From Bacteroidaceae bacterium (lineage in GTDB: Bacteria; Bacteroidota; Bacteroidia; Bacteroidales; Bacteroidaceae): a stretch of 50,569 bases of DNA. Positions 23,698-33,400 of the stretch are shown piece by piece. Position numbers and translations under genes: made by a program. The stretch is from NCBI GenBank assembly GCA_016280445.1, contig JAEEGS010000045.1, forward strand, positions 1 through 50,569, read 5' to 3'. Position 1 is the first letter of the stretch, and every line of letters starts with the position of its first letter. The notes under the pieces are model-generated. The model saw nothing but the letters and a program-made list of their open reading frames with translations, was not told the origin of the DNA and made no database searches.

Positions 23698-26628
23698 TTA
23701 TCTCCATCCACCACCAGGACGGCCACCGCCCCAACCACCCATAGGTGGCATACCGTTATTGGTGCCGTGGGCGTTCTTTCCGCCGAAGATGTTCAGTTTG
23801 TAGATGACATGCACCATGCCGTAGGAGTATATGGCATTGTAGCGTGAGTCACTGCTACGGTATGAGTCGATGGCACGGCTGATATTGCTGCGCTTCTGCA
23901 AGATGTCGTTCCATTGGAGACTGACGGTCAAGGCATTGCCCTTCAGGAAGGATTTGCTCACTTGCGCATTCCAGATGAGTTCGTTCGTGTTCATGCTTGA
24001 CGAAGCATAACCACGACGGCTGTTCTCACTGATGTCCGTCGAGAAGGAGATGCCGTTGTTGAAGTTGAGGTTCATGTCAGCACCATAGCTGAAATCCCAT
24101 GTGTTCAGGTTGCCTGTTGTGAGGACTGAGTTGCGCGATGTATTGTAGTTCACGTCACCGTTCAGGCTGATTTCAAACCAGTCCTTGCGGAAGCCGAAGC
24201 TGATATCCTCGCTAATGCCGAATGTGTTGGTCTTCGACTTTTCCTGGGTGTACTGCTTGGGGTCAAGATAGCTCACTCGGTGGTTGTAGTTCAGCGAGGT
24301 GAAGTTGTCAAACGTGAAGTAGTTGTTCTTGTCGAGCGATGTGTTGAAGCCGCCACCAAACCTGCCGTCCCAATTGCCGTTGATGTTTTCCGGGCGTGTT
24401 GTGCTCACACCCGTTGTTGCATCGTAACTGGTGCGGTTGGCGATGCTGTTCTGTGTCATGCTCACTCCTCCCCATGCGAAGATGCCACGTTGGTGCTCCA
24501 TCTTGAAAGAGTGGTAGTTGAAGTTGATGTTGTGGCTGAACGAAGGCTTCAATCCTGGGTTACCCTTGGTGATGTTGAGAGGGTTGGAGTCATCCGTGAT
24601 GTCGAGCAAGTTGGTCATGCTGGGCTGTGAAGTACGTCCGCGATAAGACACGCGCAGGTTCGTTTGCTTATCGAAATTGTAGCGCAAATCCACGTTGGGC
24701 GCGAAGTTGAACACATTGCGCGTGATGGTCGGATATTGCTTGCCCATATACTTATAGTCGAGCACGCTGCGCTGTGGCAGAAGGTCGATGCCGGCGCTGA
24801 AGTTGTAGGCATCTGTCACCTTGCGGAAACTGACGCTGAAGGTGTGGTCAAAGTTCTTATATACAGAATATTGGCTCAATTTGTTGGCAGCCTCATCCTC
24901 TTCGGCACTATTCAGTTTGTGCCCGTTAGAGAGCATATAGTCGATAGCGCCATTGATGTCGTAGCGATAGGAGCCCAAAGCATAGGCCAAATCGGTATAG
25001 GCAACAGGGTCTAAGGTGAACGCCTGACGGTCGGACTTGTTGTAGCTGTAGTTGAATCGGTAGGAGAACTGCAGATAAGTCTTCTTGGCAATGGGTTCTG
25101 AATAAGTCAGTTGCGCGCTGAAGGCTCTGCTTCGTCCAGGGGTGGTGTAGTAGCGGTTGTTGATGGTCTCCGAGTCGTTGGCCTTATAGCGGATTTGTGC
25201 AGCCGACAGTTGCTTGCTGTCCGAGCCCGACGCATTGCCCGTGGTGCGTAGCGTGATGTTGCGCCCCTCGTTGTTCAGACGACGGTTCAGTTGCAGTTCA
25301 CCAGCGATGCGGCGAGAGTCAGTGTAAGTTTGCTGCAGGCTCGTGTTGGTGTTGACAATCAGGTTCAAGGCCTCGTCAGCATCAAACTGCTCTGCTGCAT
25401 ACTTGAGCGGGTCATCCGTGTAGTCGTTGGGGTCTTCGTTGAAGGTAGCCGACTGGTTTGTGTTGTAGCCCTTGTTGCGTGAAAGACTTCCCGAAGGACG
25501 GAAAATGATGTTTGTCATCGAGTCTGGTTTCCATTCCATGCGGAAATTGAGGTTCCAGTTGTGGGCACTGCTGCGGCTCAGGCTTTCGCTGTTGCTAAAG
25601 GCACCGCGAGAGGTGACGAAGCTCTGCACTGCCGACTGGTTCCACGTGTCCGTTCCATTGTAGCGGTAGAAGAAGCTTCCACCCAATTCCAGTTTTGTCC
25701 TGTTGGTGCTGAAGTCGAAGCCTGCGTTCTTCATGCTTCTCAGACCATTGTTGTTGCCGCCCCAGCCGCGTCCGCCGCCAAAACCACGCTCTCCCGTGTT
25801 GTTGGCACCGCCTAGCAAGGTGTAGCGGTCTTGTTCCGTGAATCTGTTCAGCATCAAACGCTCCGAATAGCGCTTCTCCGTACCGTAACCCGCATCGAAG
25901 TTGCCAAACCAGCCGTTGTTCATGCCCTTCTTTACGCCGAGGTCGAGCACCGTCTCCTCCTCGCCGTCGTCAATGCCGGTCACACGGCTGAAGTCGCTCT
26001 TCCTGTCATAACTCTTCAGCGTTTCAATCATGTCAGTCGGGATGTTCTGCATGGCCACCTTTGTGTCGTTCAGGAAGAACTCCTTTCCGTTCACCAGAAT
26101 CTTCTTTACCGTCTTTCCGTTGATGGTGATGTTGCCCTCGCTGTCCACCTTGGCACCAGGCAGTTTCTTCACCAGTTCTTCCAGCACCGACCCTTCAGCC
26201 GTGCGGAAAGCCGAAGCGTTATACACCAGCGAGTCTCCGCTCACCTGCACTTGTGCGGCATTGGCCGTCACTTCTGCCTGCTTCAGCAGTTTCGAGTCGG
26301 GCGTGAGGAGAATATAGCCAATGTCCACGCTCTTGCCCTTTTTGCTGCTCGTGTCGAAAGGCATCAAGCGCTCCTTGTAGCCGACAAACGTGATTTTTGC
26401 CACATACTTTCCCTTCTCAATGTCCTTTACCGTGAAAGAACCATTGGCATCGGTTGCTGCACCGCCTTTCATCGTGCTGTCAGGCAGCGAAAGAATGCGC
26501 ACAGAGGCAGCCAAGATGCCTTCGCCAGTCTCTTCGTCAAGGATGTATCCTGTCACGTTATATTTCGACTGGGCCGTAACACTTAGCCCCACCAAAGTGA
26601 GGGACAGAGTGAGTAAAAATTTCTTCAT
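23698..26628 (-). CDS. Outer-membrane beta-barrel protein with CarboxypepD-like N-terminal domain (TonB-receptor-like)
   Basis: A 976-residue protein. The signal peptide is about 1-19 (VGLSVTAQ). A carboxypeptidase-D-like regulatory domain follows (YNVTGYILDEETGEGILAAS to about 110), then a plug-like part (AEGSVLEELVKKLPGAKVDSEG, ITINGKTVKKILVNGKEFF), and a long beta-barrel typical of the outer membrane protein beta-barrel family (PF14905 type). Extracellular loops include GFGGGRGWGGNNNG, and the C-terminus is Gly/Trp/Pro-rich (GGWGGGRPGGGWR). There is no SusD partner, so the cargo is unknown. The ATG at 26628 begins the signal peptide; an upstream TTG at 26658 is less likely. Confidence 0.88.
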   Translation of the reverse strand: MKKFLLTLSLTLVGLSVTAQSKYNVTGYILDEETGEGILAASVRILSLPDSTMKGGAATDANGSFTVKDIEKGKYVAKITFVGYKERLMPFDTSSKKGKSVDIGYILLTPDSKLLKQAEVTANAAQVQVSGDSLVYNASAFRTAEGSVLEELVKKLPGAKVDSEGNITINGKTVKKILVNGKEFFLNDTKVAMQNIPTDMIETLKSYDRKSDFSRVTGIDDGEEETVLDLGVKKGMNNGWFGNFDAGYGTEKRYSERLMLNRFTEQDRYTLLGGANNTGERGFGGGRGWGGNNNGLRSMKNAGFDFSTNRTKLELGGSFFYRYNGTDTWNQSAVQSFVTSRGAFSNSESLSRSSAHNWNLNFRMEWKPDSMTNIIFRPSGSLSRNKGYNTNQSATFNEDPNDYTDDPLKYAAEQFDADEALNLIVNTNTSLQQTYTDSRRIAGELQLNRRLNNEGRNITLRTTGNASGSDSKQLSAAQIRYKANDSETINNRYYTTPGRSRAFSAQLTYSEPIAKKTYLQFSYRFNYSYNKSDRQAFTLDPVAYTDLAYALGSYRYDINGAIDYMLSNGHKLNSAEEDEAANKLSQYSVYKNFDHTFSVSFRKVTDAYNFSAGIDLLPQRSVLDYKYMGKQYPTITRNVFNFAPNVDLRYNFDKQTNLRVSYRGRTSQPSMTNLLDITDDSNPLNITKGNPGLKPSFSHNINFNYHSFKMEHQRGIFAWGGVSMTQNSIANRTSYDATTGVSTTRPENINGNWDGRFGGGFNTSLDKNNYFTFDNFTSLNYNHRVSYLDPKQYTQEKSKTNTFGISEDISFGFRKDWFEISLNGDVNYNTSRNSVLTTGNLNTWDFSYGADMNLNFNNGISFSTDISENSRRGYASSSMNTNELIWNAQVSKSFLKGNALTVSLQWNDILQKRSNISRAIDSYRSSDSRYNAIYSYGMVHVIYKLNIFGGKNAHGTNNGMPPMGGWGGGRPGGGWR

Positions 26629-26678
26629 ATTGTGATTTGATGTTATAGTTTTTTTCAAGAATACAGCTAAAACGACTG

Positions 26679-26686
26679 CAAAGTTA
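26679..26686 (-). promoter_or_regulatory. -7 box for outer-membrane protein gene
   Basis: Minus-strand TAACTTTG, 50 bp upstream of the ATG at 26628. Confidence 0.6.
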
Positions 26687-26729
26687 AGAAAAGGTTTAAT
26701 CCTTTGTCGTGAAATTCAGCAATTATATG

Positions 26730-26737
26730 TAATTTTG
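26730..26737 (+). promoter_or_regulatory. -7 box for MORN protein/menA
   Basis: TAATTTTG followed by CAC, 30 bp upstream of the ATG at 26768. A TTTG at 26703-26706 is a possible -33 element. Confidence 0.55.
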
Positions 26738-26767
26738 CACAGTTTTTTAAGTAAAATTATACAACTC

Positions 26768-27397
26768 ATGCGAAAAATACTACTTCTGGCCATCATGTTG
26801 CCAACCTGTTTCGTGTTGACGGCACGGGCTCAGTTTGCCCGACTCGACAAATATCCTCAGATACCCTCACAGTACGATGCGGCTTTTGTCGATTATGTGA
26901 AGGATTTCGCCAGCGGTGTCGCCAAATCATCCTATGGGCAGTATTTCGGACAGATTACCCGCACTCGCAATGTCTATGGATTCGGGGCATATTATACCGA
27001 CAACGACGGGGTTGTCTATGGACAATACCGTTTGGGCAATTTCCTCTTCGGCATCAAACTGGGTACCCAAGTGGCAAAAGTGGGAAGCAACGACCATTAC
27101 ATTTGCTACGACCTGACCACAGGCGACCCGCTCTACATCATGAAGGACGGTGACAAATACCTGCTTCCTGCCGACTATGGCAAGACCTACCGCTTCGAGT
27201 CGCTCACCTATCAGAATGGCGACAAATATGTGGGCGAAACGGTGAATGGCAAGCGCGACGGGTTGGGACTTTACTATTATAATAATGGTAATTATTACTA
27301 CGGCAAGTACAAGAACAACGACCGTCGTGGCTTCGGAGCCATGTTCTTCACCAACAACACACTGACCATCCAGTACTGGAAGGGCGAAGACGAATGA
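26768..27397 (+). CDS. Exported MORN-repeat protein
   Basis: A 209-residue protein with a signal peptide (about 1-21, ending LTARAQ). At least two MORN-type repeats lie near the C-terminus (YQNGDKYVGETVNGKRDGLG and YNNGNYYYGKYKNNDRRGFG), and weaker ones occur near VYGFGAYYTDNDGVVYGQY. MORN repeats commonly mediate membrane or protein contacts; the role here is unknown. The ATG at 26768 gives the signal peptide. menA follows after 28 bp, so they are likely co-transcribed. Confidence 0.75.
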   Translation: MRKILLLAIMLPTCFVLTARAQFARLDKYPQIPSQYDAAFVDYVKDFASGVAKSSYGQYFGQITRTRNVYGFGAYYTDNDGVVYGQYRLGNFLFGIKLGTQVAKVGSNDHYICYDLTTGDPLYIMKDGDKYLLPADYGKTYRFESLTYQNGDKYVGETVNGKRDGLGLYYYNNGNYYYGKYKNNDRRGFGAMFFTNNTLTIQYWKGEDE

Positions 27398-27425
27398 CCA
27401 GCCCACGCGCAGGGCGTTTCCTGAC

Positions 27426-28412
27426 ATGGTAAAGACAAATTCCCTCAAAGCATGGGTGCTCGCCGCCCGTCCCAAGACACTCACAGGCGCCATCGCGCCC
27501 GTTCTTGTGGGTGGTGCCTTTGCCTATGCCCGCATCCTCCACTACACCCCCAACTCTTCAATTCTTCAATTCTTCAATTCTTCAATTCTTCAATTCTCCA
27601 ATTCTTCCCTCCTTCTCTGTCTTCTCTTCGCCATCCTCATGCAGATTGATGCCAACCTCATCAACGACTACTTCGACTTCCGCAAAGGCACCGACCGCGA
27701 AGACCGCCTCGGACCCGAACGGGCCTGTGCCCAAGGATGGATCACGCCACGCGCCATGCAATGGGGCATCGGCATCATGACAGCGCTCTCCTGCCTCGTG
27801 GGCATTGGCATCCTGCTCATCCACATGCAGTGGGAACTCCTTCTTGTGGGCATCCTCTGCGTCCTCTTCTGCTTTCTCTACACCACACGCCTTTCCTATC
27901 TCGGATGGGGCGACCTGCTGGTGCTCATCTTCTTCGGACTTATTCCCGTCGTCTTCACCTACTACGTCATGACCGATGGCGGATGGAACATTCCCCTTGT
28001 CATAGCAGGATTCGCCATGGGTATGGCGACCGACAATCTCCTCATGGTCAACAACTACCGCGACCGCAACCAAGACCGCGTGAGTGGTAAGCGCACCATC
28101 GTTGTCCGCATGATGGAGTCGCGCATCAAGAAATACGGCGAAGAAAAAGGACGCATGGAAACCGAACAAGACGCCGCCGACATCTACCTCTGGCTAGGCG
28201 TCTTCTCCACCATTCTCGCCTTCGTAGCCCTCTTTCTTTACCCCTTCTCCAGCATCCGCTATCCGCTCATGCTCATCTACCTCATCCTCCATTTCCGCAC
28301 CTTCCGTCAACTCAAATCCCTCGACGGCAAGGCACTCAACCAGGTGCTCGGCGCCACCGCCCGCAACATCTTCCTCTTCGGCCTCCTGCTCGCCGTCAGC
28401 GTCTTCCTGTAG
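27426..28412 (+). CDS. menA: 1,4-dihydroxy-2-naphthoate polyprenyltransferase (menaquinone synthesis)
   Basis: A 328-residue UbiA-family membrane enzyme. KAWVLAARPKTLTGAIAPVLVGG is the first segment; the prenyl-diphosphate/Mg site is NDYFDFRKGTD (80-90), and the second Asp-rich site is NNYRDRNQD. About eight membrane helices follow. It attaches the polyprenyl tail to DHNA. Odd feature: residues 43-62 are encoded by seven copies of an 8-bp repeat (27551-27606), giving the peptide repeat NSSILQFF/NSSILQFS in the loop after helix 1. Since 8 is not a multiple of 3, gain or loss of one copy would frameshift the gene. Confidence 0.93.
   Translation: MVKTNSLKAWVLAARPKTLTGAIAPVLVGGAFAYARILHYTPNSSILQFFNSSILQFSNSSLLLCLLFAILMQIDANLINDYFDFRKGTDREDRLGPERACAQGWITPRAMQWGIGIMTALSCLVGIGILLIHMQWELLLVGILCVLFCFLYTTRLSYLGWGDLLVLIFFGLIPVVFTYYVMTDGGWNIPLVIAGFAMGMATDNLLMVNNYRDRNQDRVSGKRTIVVRMMESRIKKYGEEKGRMETEQDAADIYLWLGVFSTILAFVALFLYPFSSIRYPLMLIYLILHFRTFRQLKSLDGKALNQVLGATARNIFLFGLLLAVSVFL
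27551..27606 (+). repeat. Seven tandem copies of CAATTCTT inside menA
   Basis: Units are CAACTCTT, CAATTCTT x4, CAATTCTC, CAATTCTT, contiguous and in the coding frame. The same unit (as AAGAATTG) builds the inverted repeat at 6571-6681, which is intergenic. Long homopolymer-free octamer repeats like this are prone to slippage. Confidence 0.9.
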
Positions 28413-28460
28413 GATGTTATTCCATAGCCGTCTTTCCCTCTACTCCACAGCCTCTAAATC

Positions 28461-28523
28461 GGTGTGACTCACACCGGCACCCTCGGTCTGACTCACACCG
28501 ACACCCCCGGTGTGACTCACACC
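28461..28523. repeat. Palindromic array, three 15-bp units at 24-bp period
   Basis: GGTGTGACTCACACC (28461), GGTCTGACTCACACC (28485) and GGTGTGACTCACACC (28509) are separated by 9-bp spacers GGCACCCTC and GACACCCCC. The final unit is followed by GATTTTTGGGGGTA. It has the same sequence family, unit number, period and tail as the array at 9281-9343, and again lies between convergent genes (menA and ispF). Confidence 0.88.
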
Positions 28524-28591
28524 GATTTTTGGGGGTATACGTGATCCTTCTTGAGGATGTGAATATAATAATGTGTGGTGTGGCTTGTTGG

Positions 28592-29077
28592 TTAGTTGTT
28601 CTTCTGCAGCAGCACCACAGCATAGGCGCTGATGCCTTCTTCACGACCGGTGAAGCCGAGTTTTTCGGTGGTGGTGGCCTTGATGGAGATGTCGTCGGGG
28701 TCAATGCCCATCACCTCGGCAAGGGTTTGCTGCATCTGGGGAATGTGGGGATTGAGTTTGGGGCGTTCGGCACAGACGGTGCAGTCGATGTTGCCGATGG
28801 AATAGCCTTTCGTGGCTACAATCTCCAATGTTTTCTTCAGGAGAATCTTGGAGTCGATATCCTCAAACTCGTTGCCTTTCTTGGGGGGAAAATGATAGCC
28901 GATGTCGCGCATGTTGGCGGCACCGAGAATGGCATCGCAGATGGCGTGGATGAGCACATCGGCATCAGAGTGACCGAGCAGACCGAGGGTGTGGTCAATC
29001 TTAATGCCTCCGAGCCAAAGGTCACGACCCTCGACGAGTTGGTGCACATCAAAGCCAAAGCCGATTCGCATTTTCAT
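28592..29077 (-). CDS. ispF: 2-C-methyl-D-erythritol 2,4-cyclodiphosphate synthase
   Basis: A 161-residue protein. The metal site is Asp10 and His12 in MKMRIGFGFDVHQL with His44 in LLGHSDADVLIHAICDA; IGYHFPPKKG and the C-terminal IKATTTEKLGFTGREEGI are diagnostic. It makes MEcPP in the non-mevalonate isoprenoid pathway, as does dxr in the same gene run. The ATG at 29077 (or 29071) matches the family; the longer open frame from 29176 overlaps porV. It is the last gene of the run, 43 bp after porV. Confidence 0.96.
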   Translation of the reverse strand: MKMRIGFGFDVHQLVEGRDLWLGGIKIDHTLGLLGHSDADVLIHAICDAILGAANMRDIGYHFPPKKGNEFEDIDSKILLKKTLEIVATKGYSIGNIDCTVCAERPKLNPHIPQMQQTLAEVMGIDPDDISIKATTTEKLGFTGREEGISAYAVVLLQKNN

Positions 29078-29120
29078 TGTCTGTAGTGATTGTAGAATGG
29101 TTTCACTCTGTGTGGGCTGG

Positions 29121-30332
29121 TCATCTTCTGCGTTTCTTGCCCAGCAGGTCGCCGATGCCGTCCATATCGAAGGCAAGCGAGAAGCGGAGGGTTTGGTCGA
29201 GCGGGTTGCTCTGTGCGGTGGAGATGACGTAGGAGGCGTCGAGCGAAAAGACGTTCATCTTGAAGCCTGCACCGACCGTGTAGTATTGGCGATTACCCTT
29301 GTTGGGGTGCTCGTAGTGATAGCCGCCACGGAGGAAGAACTGGTTGTTGTAAGAGTATTCGAGACCGACGCTCCACTGGATTTCCTGAAACTCTTCCTTG
29401 GCTCCGTTGGGCGCGTCGTGGAAGGACTTGAAGATGCCGGAGATAGGGGAGACATTGTAGTAGCCTTCACCTTCGAGCCATGTGCGGTAGGCTCCATAGT
29501 TCTCTTTCTCCAGTTCGCGCTGGTCTGCGGGCAGGGTGGCCAGATACTGCTCCATCGTGGGTCGTGTAGGCACCAGCAGTTTGTTGGCATCAGCCGCGAT
29601 GGTCAGGGTGTTGTATTCGTCGAATGGCACAAGCAGCGATGCACCGAGACGCAGGTTGGTGGGGAGGAACTCGGAGGTGTTGCCCTCGTTGTATGAAATC
29701 TTGGAACCGATGTTGGAGATGTTGAGACCCCAGCCGAGTTGGCTCTCATGACCTCCGAGGTTGAGGTAGCCGTTGTGATAGAGGGCGATGTCGGCCGCAA
29801 AGGCTGATCCGGGGCGCATCTCGTCGTCGCCTTCGCCACGATAGGCCAAGTCGGAGTAGATGTAACGGAGTGCCACACCTGCAGAGAATGTTTCGGAGAG
29901 CATGCGCGAGTAAGCCAAATCGACAGCCATCTCGTAGGGCTTGAACGATGTGGTTTCATCCTCAGTGTACACTTCGCCCAGTGAGAAGTAGCGGAGAGAA
30001 CCGGAGAGGGCATCGTAGTCGCCCAAACGGTAGTAGCCTGTGAGATTGGCGAGGTCAATGTCGTTGACGAGTTGACGGAGCCAGGGTGTGTAGTTGAGTG
30101 ACACACCTGAGCGGCTGATGCAGAAGGGGTACTTGGCGGGGTTCCAATACTGCGAGTTCACATCGGGGTCGGTGGCGGCACCGATGTCGCCCATACCGCC
30201 TGCACGTGCATCGGGTGCGATAGCCAAAGAGGTGACGCCGTGATAGACGGGGTTCAGTTGGTTTTTCACGTCCTGTGCGCTTGCCGAAAGGGCAAGGACA
30301 AGGAGAGTGAGTATGAATAGTGTTTTCTTCAT
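29121..30332 (-). CDS. porV: Type IX secretion outer-membrane shuttle protein PorV (LptO)
   Basis: A 403-residue protein with a signal peptide (about 1-19, LSASAQ). The N-terminus of the mature protein shows the PorV signature SLAIAPDARAGGMGDIGAATDPD followed by SQYWNPAKYPF, and the remainder is a FadL-like 14-strand barrel. PorV carries T9SS cargo from the translocon to the PorU sortase. It directly follows porU (89-bp gap with two hairpins) and precedes ispF. Confidence 0.95.
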   Translation of the reverse strand: MKKTLFILTLLVLALSASAQDVKNQLNPVYHGVTSLAIAPDARAGGMGDIGAATDPDVNSQYWNPAKYPFCISRSGVSLNYTPWLRQLVNDIDLANLTGYYRLGDYDALSGSLRYFSLGEVYTEDETTSFKPYEMAVDLAYSRMLSETFSAGVALRYIYSDLAYRGEGDDEMRPGSAFAADIALYHNGYLNLGGHESQLGWGLNISNIGSKISYNEGNTSEFLPTNLRLGASLLVPFDEYNTLTIAADANKLLVPTRPTMEQYLATLPADQRELEKENYGAYRTWLEGEGYYNVSPISGIFKSFHDAPNGAKEEFQEIQWSVGLEYSYNNQFFLRGGYHYEHPNKGNRQYYTVGAGFKMNVFSLDASYVISTAQSNPLDQTLRFSLAFDMDGIGDLLGKKRRR

Positions 30333-30355
30333 CTTATTGTTGAGTTTTTAAGGGA

Positions 30356-30417
30356 TGCCGAAAAATCGGGATGTTCCAAGGATTTTTGGCAGCCTCTTAT
30401 AGAAACGAGAGAAGAGG
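30356..30417 (-). other. Two tandem hairpins in the porU-porV spacer
   Basis: CCTCTT (30393-30398) pairs with AAGAGG (30412-30417), and TGCCGAAAAATC (30356-30367) pairs with GATTTTTGGCA (30381-30391) except for one bulged base. Neither has a U-run on the minus strand, so they look like RNA-processing or stability elements rather than terminators. Confidence 0.5.
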
Positions 30418-30421
30418 TGCT

Positions 30422-33400
30422 TTATTGTGTGATGATGAACTTTTCTGTCGATGTGGTGATGTCACCTTTCGGAGAGGTGAGGCGAGTATGGCGGATGTAG
30501 ATACCCTTGGGAAGTACCGGCTTACGCTCGGTGCTGCTGTACACTTTCCGACCTGCCGTGTCGTAGATGTCATACATTTGGGTGAGACCTGTCACCACTT
30601 CGAAGGAGTAGGCCTGTTCGCCCAAGTTGTTGAGGGTGTCGAAAGCACGTACAACCAGCGAGTGTTTGCCGGCAGCAAGCGTTGGTAACGTGTAGACGAC
30701 AGTGCCGGAACGGTAGTCGCCAACTGACTGCGAGTAGTAACTGTTCAGGTTGTAGGTGGTGGCTTCGTTGCCGTCGATGATGGCCACGATGTCGTGTCCA
30801 AGCCCATTGCCTGTGGTGTTGATGCCGCTCTCGTCGGAGAGTTCGATGCGCAGGGTCGGTGTTTCGCTGGTGTAACTGATGTTGGCCACATTCTGCCCAT
30901 TGGAGAAGGTGACGATGGTTGGACCAACGTTGTCGGTGATTTCATGGGTCGCTGTGCCACCCACGAGGAAGTCGTCAAACTTTCCGTTGGCTTCCAGGGT
31001 CTTTTCTTTATTGATGGCATACAGGACAATGAGACCTGACTCATTGGAGTAGTTGATGTCGAGGGGTACAGGGAAGGTGAACTTGAAGGTGCCAGCCTTG
31101 ACGGAGTCGGTGCCTGCATAGAGGACACGGGTGCGGTCGTCGTATTCAAACACATCTTCAATGCCCATATTGTTGTTGCCGATGATATGCTCTTCGCTAT
31201 CATAAACGGTGGGTGACACTGTGCCGTTGAAGGTCGTTGTTGCCTGACCTTGAGCATCGACAATATGCCCTTCCACCGTGATGGTCTCACCTGCAGAGAT
31301 GGTGGGTGGGTTGTCTGTGTCAATGCTTTTTCCGTTGAACTTGTCAATCTTCACCTTGTAGGTTGGGGTGATGAGTTTGAGGGCTGGGTCGCCCAACAGA
31401 ACGAAGTGCGCCTTGTTGATGGTGTCCAACTTGGAGTAGTAGGCCTTGGAAGCAATAATGTCAGCTTTGGCTTGAGCCAATGCCTCACCTATGGTGAAGT
31501 GTTCGCCATTGTTTTTCGTGGCGAGCACATGCGACATGAAGTTGCGGTTGATGGTGCGGTTGGGAGATGAATATACGGTACGTGCCGTGCCAATGAAGGC
31601 TACGGCGCCTCCTTGCTTGTTGAGAATGGCCTCGCATCCTAGGTTCTCTGTGTTCATGTCGAAGGGCGTCACGTCGCAGGCTGCCGTGAGCCATACAGGG
31701 ATGCGTGGCGATGTCCAGTTCTGGAAGTCGGGAGTGGTGAGAACCTGCTCATGTGACAAGGTGTAGGCTGCTCCATGTCCCGTGTAGTCCATGATGAGGG
31801 CACCTTCTTCCATCACCTTGTTGATTTCGGCGTACACATCAGGATAACTGTTGCCTGTGGCGGATTGTGTACGTTCGTAGGCATCCCAGTAGATGCGTTT
31901 GTAATGATAGTCGGGGAAGAGGCTCTCGGTGTTGGACAGCACGTTCTCGGCATCTTCCATGTGGATAATGGTCTTGTCGTCGTCGGCCATGAGACAGATG
32001 GTGTTCTTCCATGCACCAGCGTTGAGGTTTTTCATGTAGGTGATGATTTTGTCCACCACATTTTTGGCTTCTGTCTCTGTGGATACGGGCAGGCGACCCA
32101 CGCCACAATCGGGCTTCTCCTTGAGAGGGGAGACGCCCTTGCCGTCGGCCAATAGCGTGAAGTATTCTTCTGCCACGTAGGAGTCGGTGTGTGACCATGA
32201 GTTCATGGATTCATAGGCCAGCAGGTAGTCGTCTTGTGATTTGGAGGATAGTCCACTGGTGACAAGACGGTTGTCCCACAGGCAGTTGCCGAAGAGCAGG
32301 AGGTTGAGGCTTCCTTTCTCCGTTCCTGTGAGTGGAGATGCTTTGTACTGCTTATCGTAGAGCATTTTCATCAGTCGGCGATAGGCTGTGGCGTCGGGTG
32401 CACCCGACGAGAACTCGTTGTAGACTTGATCTGCTCTGACCACTGCACATTTGATACCATCGATGGACGTGTGGGCATCGGCCAGTCGTTGTGCCTGTGC
32501 TGTGAGTTTGCCATTGGCGGGCACGATGATGATCAGATTGATATTGTCAAGGGCATGAAGGTCTTGGTTCGTTATGTTGCCGACCACTTGTGGAGAAGGG
32601 AAAGTGGAGTTGGTGTTCACGGCCACATATTTGCTATGGATGTCATAAGCGACAGCCTTGAAGGTGGTGCCAGAACGGGTGCCAACCTGCTCGGTGGGAA
32701 CGTTGTTGGTGATGTTCCATACACGGGTGGCATTGTCCACTCCCTGCAACTGAAAAGCCGCCATGTTGTCTTGGGTGGCAGTGAAGACCAGGTAATTCTT
32801 TCCTGCGAGGGAAAGTGGTGTTTCGTAGGTGGCACGGATGTAGTCGAGGTGTCCCTTTATGCTGGTGGTGCGGATGTGCTTCAGAGTCACGTCGAGCGAT
32901 GAAGCCGTTTGGTCGTAGAGCGTGAAAGAACGGTTTGCCAAGGTCATCGTGCTGTAACTGGCTGGTTCACTGATGCTGAGAGTCCCTAAATTATTGCTGC
33001 CCACCGACACGTTGAGGGATGAGGAGGAAGAGGCGGCGAACTGTACATCAAGAGTCACATCACCAGATGTGGCTGCTCCAAAGTTCAGTTTGTAGGTCTT
33101 GGTGGCTCCGTTGGCAAAGTCGTAGGAGTCGAAGAACATACGCCCCGCATTGATGAAGGAGAAGGCATCTTGCTCGTAAAGCACATGAGCCAGATAACTG
33201 GTTTGTGTGGCCTCCATCGTAGTTTCCGTGCCAGTCTGCTTGAACGTGGCGGGTGTACCGTTGGTCTCAGTCAAGAAGTAGTAAACGTAGTTGGAGTAGG
33301 GGTTGTTGTTGTGGGTGAATGCGCTGCTGGCATTTTTGCGTGTCCATCGTATGGTGCCACAAGAGTAGAAAAGCAAGGTGCCGTCTGTCTTGCGGAAGAG

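Noticed and set aside
28461-28523. CRISPR array
   Set aside because: Repeats are 15 bp and palindromic, spacers are 9 bp and similar to each other, and no cas genes are present. The same holds for 9281-9343 and 48255-48363.
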